Assembly: GCA_036583965.1 (NCBI GenBank)
Contig: JAZBQD010000019.1
Span: 22,509,085-22,573,084, forward strand
DNA: 64,000 nucleotides
Source of the DNA: Prunella strophiata
Taxonomy: Eukaryota > Chordata > Aves > Passeriformes > Prunellidae
Direction of reading: 5' to 3'
Made by a program: the position numbers and the translations under genes
Shown here: positions 36,881 through 47,680 of the stretch, in pieces
Position numbering within the stretch: the stretch's first letter is position 1
Layout of the letters: every line of letters starts with the position of its first letter
The notes under the pieces: generated by a model
Databases searched by the model: none
What the model was told of the DNA's origin: nothing
What the model saw: only the letters and a program-made list of their open reading frames with translations

Positions 36881-38704
36881 ATATGAAATAGAGATATACA
36901 CTCTATCAAGCTAGAAGCAATAGGCTTGGGCTCATGATTGCTCACAGGACCCAATCAGTCATCAGATCACGACATAATGCAGCTAGAATAAAAAAAGAAA
37001 ACCCACAGCAAATCATTTCAAGCAATGCAATTAATGGGCATCCAGTATAAATAGTGATCTCGGTCAGGAAGACTGGGCTTTTCCTGAGCAGTAGGGTTGA
37101 TGCCAGAGTGTTAGCAAGGCAAGGAAAGATTCCTTGCCAGAAGTACACCATATAAACCTACAGCTAGATAAGAAAACGTATATGTGCTTTTCAGAATTGG
37201 CTTTCCATTTGGGAAATGAAACAGAAAATGGTTTTGTAAAGAAAGTGTTAGCTTTTGCACTACAATGCACCACAGAGATGTTCATTTTTTGCATCAGGTT
37301 GTAGTCCAGGCACCTAGTGTTGTCACCTAAACTTGGTTGTCAGTTGTAGCATCTGTGGCTCTTGCAATGCAACATGCACATGCATGGCAGGGTATATAAT
37401 CTGCTTCTACTGCTTATCCTTGAAGATACTGACTGACATCATGTGCACTCTTTTGTGACAATTAAGTCAATATGTAGCCTGCTCCAGTCCTCTGCTTCAA
37501 GAGCCAAGCAAACTGAGGGCTGTCTTCACTTGTGCTGGAGTTCTTTCTGTCAATATATTTGCCTTCTGAGGCAAGGCAGTTCTTTGTATGAACTTCCTCT
37601 CCTCCTCCTTTCGGTTGTGGTGATGTCTGCCTCAGACTGCTGTGATGCCATGGATGTAATATTGTGCTCTCATTTGCTGTTTGTTTGTTTGTTACCTAAG
37701 AGAGATTGAGCTTTTATAAAATATAAGGGAAGGAGGTGAAAACTGAAATAAGGAATGTGAAGGATCCCATTTCATAAAATCTACCTTACCACTGATCAGC
37801 TTATGAAGAATGGGAAATTCCCATCAGCTCTTCTACTGCCATGACCACCAAGCTGCAGCCTCAGATTATATATAGTCTATAGTGCCCTATGTTGTCACCT
37901 GCAGCTATCTTCATCTCTAGTACAGGATTGCAGCTGACATGTTCTGAAATCACTAGATGGAGCAGATACAGAGTCTTAGACTACCCTTCTGTGCCAGAGG
38001 TGCTGCTAACACAATTCAATATCCTATCAGAAGTATGACTGTAGGAAAGGACAGGTGGAAAAGGCCTGTTTGTCCTCACTGCTCCTGTATTTTGGTGTCC
38101 TCTTTGGAGAACTAGACTATTTTCTTTTGCTTTCTTGACAAGTTAGGCCATCTTTCTTCCCCTTCTCTCTCTGTTCATTTAAACTCAGAGTGAGAAGATG
38201 AGGGGAATGTTGAAGTCTTGACCTTTCCTCCACCCCTCACTCCCCAGCCTTAGCTTTGAACTAGGTGTTGTGAACCAGAGACCTTTCTTTTGCCCACAGG
38301 CTAGAGACTGTGGTGCAAGGATGTGTCCCTTTTGCTTCCTTTGACTCTGTTAACAAATATTTGGACCTTGTTCCCTCTCTCCAGTGGAGCACAGATGATC
38401 AGGATGTCCTGCTGAATCTGGTCCATGAGGCCTCAGGGAAGGCAAAAGTTGTGGTGTCTGACACAACCATTTAAGGGTCAGATACTGCACTAGGAAAAAA
38501 GTGAAGTAGGAGGTGGGGGAATACAATTTGTAAATTATTCTTAAATATGCCCTAAATTGTCAGTTGCAAACAAATTCAGCTGCCCTCATATCTGTTTTCT
38601 GTTCTGCACATGAGGTGTATTTTCTGCCCTTGAATTACAAATCACGTGGATTTTGTGGTGTTGCTAAGGCATATCAAAAAGTGTGTGTAATTTTTGCAAG
38701 AAGC
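36881..38704. other. Non-coding, partly AT-rich
   Basis: No gene was recognised. The part at 36920-37070 (for example cagatcacgacataatgc and gcaatgcaattaatgggc) has a conserved-element texture next to the ancient SINE. The rest is unremarkable. Confidence 0.4.
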
Positions 38705-39360
38705 GTGGGTTAGAATCCATGTGGTTAGAGAGCAGCTCTGCAGTAAAGGACCTGGGGGTTCAGATACACAAGTTGAAGATCAATCAGCAGTATGACTGAG
38801 GTAGTGAAAGCTGAGCACATTGTGCATTAGGTTTGCATTAATGGGATTTTATCCAGCAATTCAAGGAGTGATTATTCCCCTCTATTCAGTAATCACAGCA
38901 CTGTACCTGCAATTCTCTCTTCATTTTTGGGCTTCTTAGTATGGGTAAGATGTTGACAAAGCAGAGCAAGTCCAGCCAACAATGACAAAGGTGGTTAGAG
39001 GACTGGCGTACATGAGATAAAATGAGAGACTGGAAGACCTGAGTTTATTCATCTGGGAAGAAAAAGCTAAGAGAGGTCTAATTGTAGTCTTCAACTGCTT
39101 AATGGATAGTTAAAGACAGAGAGAGTCCCAGAGAAAGAATGAGAGGCCATGATTACAGCCTGCAATAGGGGAGTTATGATAGCTCTAAGGAGAAAGTTCT
39201 TTGTAATGGGAGTGGTTACAGAGAGGCTGTCTTCTTCAGAAGAGACTCACAGTTCATCCTGAGCAGTCTGATCTAAGTCTGAAGCTGAGCCTGCTTGGAG
39301 CACAGGTTTGGCTCAGAAGACCTCTAGGGTTCCTTTCCAACCCTAATTCTGTGATTCTAA
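38705..39360 (+). mobile_element. Older CR1 LINE fragment
   Basis: The sequence gcagctctgcagtaaaggac followed by ctgggggttcagatacac matches the RT region of avian CR1. Downstream blocks keep the family order: gagagactggaagacctgag, agctaagagaggtctaattg, ggagaaagttctttgtaatg and ccaaccctaattctgtgattc at the end. Substitutions and indels break the frame throughout. It is more diverged than the copies at 27694 and 34029 and shares their orientation. Confidence 0.85.
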
Positions 39361-40089
39361 GTGTGATTTATAAGACAACTACACTAAATTATGCAATGAG
39401 CTAAGTTGGAGCATGGTGGAACAGACTAAAACTAGTTCTTTGCTTTAGCCAGAGAAGTAGACAAAGAGCTGAATTATGTACATGAGTTTTGGTTTTTTAG
39501 CCTTCTCTTGAACTGAATCAGAAGAATATCCTGAAGAAAAGGCTCCTGGAAGTCAATACATGCTTTATTTGGTATTATACAATGGGTTTTTCTTGATGGG
39601 TGGTTGCATGTGTATGAGCTGCCCTCATACACCTAGCTAATGATGAGTTTCAGTGGCATTACTTAGAACCAGAGGGGACAAGTGTGCCCCTGTGAGTTTA
39701 TTTGTGCTTGATAACTACCTTAGAGAACTGAGTAGCATAAATGAGAGGTCATAATCAGAGATTGAAATCCCTGCTCTGTAAAATGCCCTACTGAACAGAG
39801 AATGCCATGAAAGGCTTGCAGACATTGTTTAATGTCCTCTTGATTGTTTTCGTGCTGCTTTATTCTGTCAGAGGGAGTATCAGAGTACCATAATATTTCT
39901 TCAGTTCTGCTGACTGAGAGAGCTTTTGGAAACAGAAATCCTGAAGGAGTTCCTGTAGTTAGTGCTAAGTTTCAGATAGTATGAGAAATGCATTTGTGCT
40001 CTCTTTGTGAATCTGTTTCCAAATGTTGCTTTTTATTTTTACTCATTTTTTGTTTACCATTTTTAAAATAGTCTAGGTAGGACTTGGTC
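39361..40089. other. Non-coding, nothing recognised
   Basis: This unique sequence separates two + strand CR1 fragments. No gene was seen. Confidence 0.45.
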
Positions 40090-40350
40090 TTCAGCAAGTT
40101 GTGGCCAGCAGTACATCCTGTGTCTTGAGATATTCAGTGCAGGCATAGGGAAAACTTTCCTAGGGAGCCTGTGCTGCAGTGAAAAACATTACCCATAGAT
40201 ACATGAACATGGAAGTTCAATCCTTGTAAATTTCCAAGACTCAGCTAGACAAAGGCACAGCTGACAAGTTCCAGTGATGGTAGATGTCCCACTTCATGAT
40301 TGGACTAGACGTTCCCCCAAAGCTTCCCTCCAAATGATTTGATGAGGTTT
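40090..40350 (+). mobile_element. Diverged CR1 3' end
   Basis: Only the 3' UTR portion is visible. aatttccaagactcagctag, acaaaggcacagctgac, ggtagatgtcccacttc, tgattggactagacg and cttccctccaaatgatttga follow the order of the CR1 3' end. No RT block is recognisable. Edges are approximate. Confidence 0.7.
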
Positions 40351-43300
40351 CACAAATGATTGTGATGATTCCTCCTTTCTCAAGACCCCTGTTCTCACAG
40401 GAAGAGCAAATATGTTCATAGGGTAGCCAGGTGTGTTATATCAAACAATGCTGCAAGGACAGCTTGAGCTGAGACAGGTGGACTGTGCTGCACCTTGAGG
40501 CTGGCCTGGGCTTGCTGGAGAAGGTGTGGTGTGAAGGTCCTTTAGGTGCTGTATCTGTTTTCTTCTGGGAAACTGCTGGCTTGCTGAATCTCCACATCAG
40601 CTTGCCTTCATGTTCTCACTCTGTGTGTCAGAGTCATGGAGCCAGCAGGAGCCTTGGGAATTGCTAGAGAAATCAGTGTATGTTTCTTATAACCTTGCAC
40701 AGCTCAGCCCTTTCTTCTACTTCACTCTGGAGTTTTTGGCCTCAAGCTTAGAACCACCCTGCAAAGATCAAACTGTAGTGGGAAGCAATAACCCATTCTC
40801 TTCTGGAGATCAAGAAGAATATGAAGGACTCATGGTTCATCCAACCTGACACACAATTGATGACACTTGCAGCACTGCCTAGCCCTGCTGCACTGAAGAA
40901 GATATCTTCCCTTATTTAATGGGAAGACTAAGGCCTCTTGGAGACAACTAATTAAACTGATAGGTGACCTCTATGTCTGCTTAGCGAAATCAGTGTTGGT
41001 TCCACTACAGCGTCCTTGTAGTCTGAGTGTGAGAGCAGTTCCTGTCATTTTGGCTGGTGAAGGTAGAGAATTGGTGAAGGTAGAGAACTGGTTTAAAATG
41101 CAGTTTTGGTTGAACTGGTAAACCCTTTTCATGTATACAAGTGTTTGGGTATTATTTTTAAGACTTCACTACTAGGTTTGTATGGATGAAAAAGTTTCAC
41201 AAGTCATTGCCTGGATTATCAAAAATTAATTGTTAGGAAGAGCTTCACTGCAGTGGTGTATTACCAAGGCTGCAAATAGACATGTCCTCCTTCTCTTCTT
41301 GGGTTTGATAGATAAAACCATGGAGACTGGCTGAGCTCACATTGCTGGACTCAATAGTGAATATGAGACCAGTTACTGTATCACAGACCTATTCCATTGT
41401 TGTGCCCTTCCACATTGTGACATTACACAGCTGCCCCTCAGGTAGGACATGCCAACCCTTTCCAGGAGGAAGCATGATGGCTCTGCAGGGTCACACACTC
41501 ACATGCAGTAGCTGTGCACTTGCTGGCTGAGTGTTTACCCAGGTTTCACACTAGGATCTCTGGAGGAACAACCCAGAGTTCTCCGTGTTGCAGCAACCTG
41601 AAAATATCTTTTTAGAAATTGGTTTCCACTGCACCATGCAAGAACTTCCCAGACTCTCCTGAGGCTGTGTGCACAAGTGCTCTCTGTGTGCCTGTGTACC
41701 AAGTGAGTCCAAGTGTGCTTTCCCTTCTGCCCATCCCTGCGTATGACTGAGCTGTGGGACAGCTCATGTACAAGTGCTCTTCTGCTTGTGACTGCATTGC
41801 TTATTGCAAGAACATTCATTTAACTGAACAGTGCAGTGAGCACTGAGAGTTTGTCAGGCTTGAGGTCTTCCTCTTTTTAGAAAATGGATCAATTCAAGCA
41901 TTGGTGAGCCATGGCAAAAAAACCCCCAAACTTGTGCAAATATTGACAGGATTATGCTTCAGGAAATACAGACGTTGAGACTGAGAGGCAGCAAAACAGT
42001 CAGCCCTTGAAATTATGCTGTGCAAGGAGACCTATGGGAATGTCAAATGCTGACATGAGCAGGGACTTCTTTAACATATTATGGCCACAGGATTTGCTTC
42101 AGGTTTTTTGGCGTGATCCTGTTGTGCTATGCAACGATATGTGTGCTGGCATGGCAGACTGATGAAGAGATCAGTTTGTGCTGAAATACATTGCATGCTC
42201 ACTAAATCAGTAACCATAACTTCAAGTAATCAGTTCAAAATAGTCTTGAATAAGTCACTCTTTGTAAGTACACATTCCACCCTCACCCCTCAGCTGGAAA
42301 CCATCTTGTGACACATTTGAAGGGAAAAAGCATGACTTAGCACTTTGCACAGAATCCAAACCTATTCTGTAGCACATCAAAAAGTTGTTATCTGTTTTTA
42401 AAAAGTTATTGATCAGAACTTAGGACCTTTTCCAGTTATACCACAGCTTTCTCAGCATTGAAACAGAGATAAGTTTTATGCCCACTTTTTATCCCTTAGG
42501 GCATGCCCTGATCGATCCTTAAAATGGAGTCACAGGACATGCCACACCCTAATGGACTGCATGGCCTGTTCCAGGACTTCCTCTGACCCTGGGCTTTTGG
42601 AACTTTCTTCACTGTTATCTTGCCTTTTTTCAGAAGCTCACCATAAGTGACAGTAAGGCCTGATCTTGGTGTGGTGTGAGCTTTCAGCCTCTTTACCTGT
42701 AGAAGAGGTAGATACACCTGCTCTGTTAACTTCTGCTCTGTCCCTGTGGGATCATATCTATTGCAGGTATGTCCCATTGAAAATTGTAATTACAGTTATA
42801 CATAGGAGAGCCAAACATGTTGCAGTATAGGTCTACATGGATATCTCAGAACATCCTACATTAACCCAGTTTCCAGGGACCCTTTGCAGTTGTGGAAGCT
42901 TTTTAAAATTTGTGTTTCCGTTATCAAATTCATCTGACTTTTAAAAGAACTGAATTTTCCTGTAGTGTTGTCACAAGAGGGCAGAATCAGGGTTTGTACA
43001 TGCAGTAACATTTAGCACAACTGAACAAATTGCTGTGTATCAGCTGAGCTGTGGTAACAGCTGTGTGCACAACTAGCCTGCAGCAGACATGGAGTAATTC
43101 CACTTAACGCTGTCTTCTCCTAGGTTAAGTCAAATGACCTTGCATTTATCACATGCCAGAAGCATGCACATGCTCCATTATGAAGCTAGGATTATATGCC
43201 ACAACTTCTTAAGGCTCAGTAACTTAATCCTCTGTTTGAGCCCTAAAGGCTGTGTGTGTACCTTGAATGGGTATCTTCCCTATTCCCATAAAGCCAGACT

Positions 43301-43594
43301 GTACTGACAGAGTAGCAGAGTCTGCTCTTTGGAATGCACTGAAGAATCTGCAGCTCATTTCCTTACAAAAAGCTGGTTTTGGAAATATGGGACTGTGTGG
43401 GTAGCCCTGTCCCAAGCAAGATTACCTTCACCTACTTACTGATAGTTTCCCAGCATGAACTACTTCCATACCCATGGCTAAGTTATTTCTACTGTTGCAA
43501 CAATCTCAACTTAAGGGTGACTAAAGTTGTTGACTTCAATCTGTTTGACAACTACAATAACCACACAGATCACTTTGAATTAATTCATTGGCAA
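40351..43594. other. Non-coding, small tandem duplication
   Basis: No gene was recognised. A 17-18-bp unit (tggtgaaggtagagaa) is duplicated in tandem at about 41054-41089. Open frames are short and overlap on both strands. Confidence 0.5.
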
Positions 43595-43658
43595 ATACAT
43601 AATAAAAAAAATATACAATAATATAATAAAATAATATTATAATTTAATTATATATAGA
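43595..43658. repeat. AT-rich low-complexity tract
   Basis: Almost pure A/T for over 60 bases with AATA and TATA runs. It is followed by a more complex segment, 43660-43770, that includes accgcctttcatgtcgaaag. Confidence 0.85.
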
Positions 43659-44689
43659 GATAATGATTGCTGTGATTTTCCTTCCCATTGTTACTGGACT
43701 TTGAAACCGCCTTTCATGTCGAAAGAAACCACTCACAACTTTGGAACAATTAATAAAACACTCAGTGAGAAGTGCCTACTGAACTAGTCTGCAGTTATAT
43801 GACCAACTTCTAAGACAAGTTAAATGGATACACATTTACCTTTACAGAGACAAGTCTTCAGATAAGTTTGGGTTAATTCTAGAGTTAGTTAAAAAAAGTG
43901 CACAGCCCTCTAAAAAAAGGTTTTTCAGCTTCTGACTCTGTTAAATAATCATTAGTGACATCACAGAACTGCATGTCCTCTGCTTTCTAGGTGAGAACCA
44001 TGAGGCTGTGAGGCTGTAGTCCAGAAGGGACCTAAAAATGTGTCCTTTATGATGGCTAAGTCTTTACTAGCAGGTGGCACAACTATAGGAGGTGCTGCAT
44101 ATAGTGTTTTCCTGCTGATCTCCTTGAAACTAAAAATGAGAGGAAAAACAAATTAAAAAGAGACTAAGTTCCCAAACAGACTTCACCCCTGAGCCATTCA
44201 GGTTCCTGAATGAACCCATCATAACCAAAAACATTCTTCCCAAATTAGCATCTCTTCTAGTTTGTTAAGCAGAACCTGTAAGACTCTAATATTAGTGTCT
44301 TCTACAGTGCTACACACAGTTACATCTGCAATCACCCTTACTCAAGAAGCATCTCTAAGGAGATTACTTTGCATGGTCCCTCAATGCAATGGAGAGGGCC
44401 ACTCAAATAGAGGTGACTTGGTGGGATTTGTAATCTCTGGGAACAGTGCCACTGGACTAGAAGAGGAATATGTGAAGGATTTTACTCTCCTGTAGTAAAT
44501 TCGGAGCTTGTCTTGAGAGCAATTTGCTCTCATTCAAGGCAAGTTTAGATGACCTCAGTCTGAATCACGGATATAGTTCCTCCTGTTTTCCCTTTTTCCC
44601 AGCTGCTGCTGAACACTTGAGATGGCACTGGCTTGTTATCTGCTCCTCATTGTGGGTGCAGAGGAACCTGTGCTCTGTGTGTGAGCATG
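43659..44689. other. Non-coding, nothing firmly recognised
   Basis: The first 110 bp (cattgttactgg, ccgcctttcatgtcgaaag, caattaataaaacac) look like possible regulatory sequence. The rest is unremarkable. No gene was seen. Confidence 0.4.
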
Positions 44690-44930
44690 CATGTGTGTGT
44701 CTGGCTGCCTGTCATTACAGCACTAATGGAAATACTGCACGGATCACAACTCTCAATTAGCTCCTCGGGAGATTGCTGTGACAGCCAGTTACTGAACAGC
44801 AAGGCCTGAAGGAATGAATTAATTTGTAGTACACGGCAGTTAGAGTCAGAGTGTTAGCAATGGAATAAGACAGCAACAGACCCTGATTAGACTTTGGCTG
44901 CATGGTGCAAGAGATGGTTACCTGGGGCAC
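44690..44930. promoter_or_regulatory. Candidate conserved non-coding element
   Basis: The segment includes cattacagcactaatgg, actgcacggatcac, ctcaattagctcctcggg, gaatgaattaatttg and tacacggcagttagagtc. Several TAAT cores and scattered CpGs occur within about 200 bp. The open frame crossing it has no recognisable domain. Conservation is inferred. Confidence 0.33.
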
Positions 44931-46459
44931 TGTTACCTGTTACCTTTCTTTTTTTGTCTATCACTTCTCCTGGGGTTAAAAAAGATCTTGGACCATGAAT
45001 GAATGAGTTTAGAGCTCTTCATTCGGTTCTTGGAATCACTGTCTGTCTGCCTGAGGCTGTTTGGCAGCAGGCAATGGGCTTTCATTCAACACAGACAAGG
45101 GCATGCTGCTCTCCTCCTGGCCTGGAGCCAGGCCACAGCCACAAGTGAGTGGGGAGGTAACCTGATCTTTCTGTCCTCTTCAAACTACAGCTCTCTTCCT
45201 TATTAGTTCAGATGATTGTGTATCACAGAGGGTGTTCTAAGCCTGTTGCACCAGGGGATGCTGGTGTCTTGCCTTTGCAGTGACACATTTATACACAGAC
45301 ATAGAGGAGCACAATGCACCTGCTAAGGCAGTCCTGGGGATCTTTATAGACAGTGTGAAGTTTCCAGGGCTTCTGCCCACAAACAGCCACATGTTCCCTG
45401 TACCCTGGTACCACACTGCTCAAAGATTTGCAGTCTCTTATTCTGTCATTCACAAAGGTAAGTATTGGCTTTTACCAATTATGCAATCACTTTTTCTTAA
45501 AAGTTGATTTTAACATCTTTTATAGAGATGACTTATTTCTGTGCAGAAAGGATTTGTCACAGTGGGACACCATCCTTTCTTTACCCTTGATCAACTACAC
45601 ATTGAAAAGCCATGTGAAGCCAATGTAGTTTTGCATGTGGTACTTGTTTTAGCTGGGTCAGATCTGACCCTCTGAACTGTGTGACATGCAGTGCTGGGAA
45701 GGAGTAAGGTGAAAATAAAGGAAGGTTCACAGAGCAGTCCTTATGGAAGGTAAGAAACATTAAAAGAAAGTTTTTTTTATGAAACTGTGTTGCTCTGGTA
45801 GGCTTTCTTCATGTTCTAGAAAGAAAGATTTCTGGGTGGAGAGGGAAAGAGAAGTAGTTAACTGACAATGCAACCCCTGAAGGTGGTTGTCCTCTGTTTA
45901 TCTGGAAAAGGACATGGAAACAGCACCAGCCAAGTCTTTTTTTCCATCCTGGTTTTTAGGCACAAGAGGAATCGTTTGTTTTGACTGACTTCCCAAGAAT
46001 CATTCAGTCTGTGGTCCCTGCACTGTCAACCAACAAATGGAGCAGTCAACATTACCTTTGTTAACAGAAGGCAGGAAATCAAGCCCAAGCTCCTCTCAGC
46101 ACTGGTGTCCTTGTAACTTGCAAGTCAGCGAAGTGGTTGTAAATGGGTTGGCAGCTCTGGCAGTGCTCCTCCCGTGGGTAGTATTGCATTGGTGTGCTTT
46201 TATTTTCCTTCATTTTGAGTGCAAACAAAAGTCCAAACAGTCAATCTTTTCCTCTGCAGCCTGTGGCACTTCTTTGATCTTTGTGCCTGCTGTTAGTATG
46301 AAGCGTGTCCCTTGCTGCTACGTTCTGGCCAGTAAGTGGTGCTCCCCCCTTCCTTCCCGAGGCTCCATTCTTTGTGCAGAGCTGAGAGTGCTGTCATGCA
46401 TTGCTGGTGCTTTCAGGTGTGTCTCACCCAGACGGTGTGTCATGCTTTGATGTGGTGTA
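44931..46459. other. Non-coding, unassigned 137-codon frame
   Basis: An open frame at 46037-46450 (+, 137 codons) is relatively long. Its translation is Cys- and Ser-rich with one hydrophobic stretch (VVNGLAALAVLLPWVVLHW) and matches no family I recognise. There is no clear Kozak context, and splice signals were not found. I treat it as a chance frame. Confidence 0.4.
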
Positions 46460-46570
46460 TTGATACAATAATGGGATTTCTTAATGGGACTCCTAATGGT
46501 GTGTTTTTAATGACACCTCCTGGCATTATCCCATTGTCTGTACATACTGCTGCAGAGGTCCTTGGATAGG
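46460..46570. promoter_or_regulatory. Array of evenly spaced TAATG homeodomain cores
   Basis: Four TAATG cores on the + strand begin at 46469, 46482, 46494 and 46508, so the spacings are 13, 12 and 14 bp. Three are TAATGG and the last is TAATGA. A further ggcattatccc lies at about 46522. TAATGG/TAATGA are typical homeodomain targets. This even spacing in one orientation suggests a cooperative binding platform or an eroded short tandem repeat. Confidence 0.4.
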
Positions 46571-47079
46571 TTCCTCTGATGCAGACCACCAGATGACGTG
46601 TCTCAGCTGGGTTTATGTGTGTAGTGTTGAATGTGAAGAGAACATTTATGTGGCTGGCATGGCTATGAGGAGACTGGAAATACTGGGAAAATGAGACCTT
46701 GTGATTTGGTAGTTTTTGGATCCACACATCCTAGTATTGTATTCTCACCAGTTGAAGAAATGTTTCTTTGCAAGGCTATGTGATTTGGCTGGTACATGGG
46801 ATATGCCTTCTCCACTGGTCCTTTAAAGACAGGATCTTTCAGTAACAGTTATTCCACAATGAATTTGGATGAACTCAGTTGTGATTTTTCCACACTTGAT
46901 CACTATTGTCCTGGGGTTTTTGCCTGGATATAAAATTCTAACATGCTGACCTGGTACCTGTGTTGAGTTTGTTTTTCTATGTAAAAAACATGACACCAGG
47001 ACCAAGGCAGAAGTAGTTTATCCTTAAGTGGTGGTGCAAGTTTTCAAAAGTAGCAAATACTTAACCAAATAGTTATGTT
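46571..47079. other. Non-coding, nothing recognised
   Basis: No gene or repeat was identified. Confidence 0.45.
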
Positions 47080-47235
47080 GCAGAGACAGGGAGTAAGACA
47101 TAGCTGAAGAACAGAGGAGGAAGAAATGGACTAAAAGAGAGAAGCAAAGAAGATGGGAGTACAGAAAGAGAGGGAAATTGATAAATAAAAAAAAAAGAGA
47201 GAAGTGACTAAAGCAAGAGAAGAGAGAGGGAGATT
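47080..47235. repeat. Purine-rich low-complexity tract
   Basis: The + strand is mostly A and G (gaggaagaaatgg, aaaagagagaagc, a ten-base A-run near 47188, gaagagagagggaga). It ends at the pyrimidine-containing gattctctcctgat. Such tracts can form triplexes but are common. Confidence 0.8.
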
Positions 47236-47249
47236 CTCTCCTGATTAGA

Positions 47250-47680
47250 ATTCATGAACTCCATTCTTACATTAAGTCTATATATGACACCTGGCCTTTA
47301 ATGTGAAGCTGCCTACGAGCATTAAAAATTAAAAGCAGAAGGTAGGATCCATCCATCTCGGGCAGTGCTGCTCCCCTCCTATCTGAGCTCTGCACAAAGC
47401 TATTACACATTGATAAATTATTTTGGGTAATAGCTGAGATATTACATTGTTTCTGAGTGAAGGTAAAATCTCTCCATGACATGGGCATTTATCAGGAGCG
47501 CATTTCATCCTATTTATTATGGCCGAGACGAGATCGCGGGCTGCGGGCAGAGCTGGCACGTCGTGCTGATCACCTCCCCCATCGCCTCCCTTCCCTCTGT
47601 CACTTAGATGATGGGATATTGATGGAGCTCATGACAAGTTAATTATTAACTAAAGATATGCAGTTCACCTTTGCCAGGGG
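47250..47680. promoter_or_regulatory. Strong candidate enhancer with CpG cluster and HNF1 site
   Basis: From 47497 to 47585 there are nine CpGs in about 90 bp, including ggccgagacgagatcgcggg and ggcacgtcgtgctgatcacc. Most of the window outside the left CpG block has almost none. A Hox/Cdx-like cctatttattatgg precedes the cluster. At 47638-47650 lies gttaattattaac, a perfect palindrome that fits the HNF1 (POU-homeodomain) consensus GTTAATNATTAAC. Upstream are gataaattattttgggtaat and gagcattaaaaattaaaag. Together these suggest a strongly constrained regulatory element. The open frames crossing it have no domain, so an exon is less likely. Conservation and activity are inferred. Confidence 0.5.

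Noticed and set aside
40816..40990. Possible - strand turtle-type CR1 (ggttcatccaacctgac)
   Set aside because: The first 20 bases look similar but the sequence after it does not follow the family.
44000..44040. Possible - strand CR1 start (agaagggacctaaaaatg)
   Set aside because: Too short, and not followed by any further CR1 block in the expected order.
46037..46450. 137-codon + strand frame with one hydrophobic stretch
   Set aside because: A single hydrophobic run in a Cys/Ser-rich chance translation is not enough to call a membrane protein. No family is recognisable and a second frame overlaps it.
47457..47642. Open frame across the CpG-rich 47.5-kb element read as an exon
   Set aside because: The translation is Arg/Leu-rich as expected from CpG-rich DNA and shows no domain. 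A regulatory element explains the composition better.
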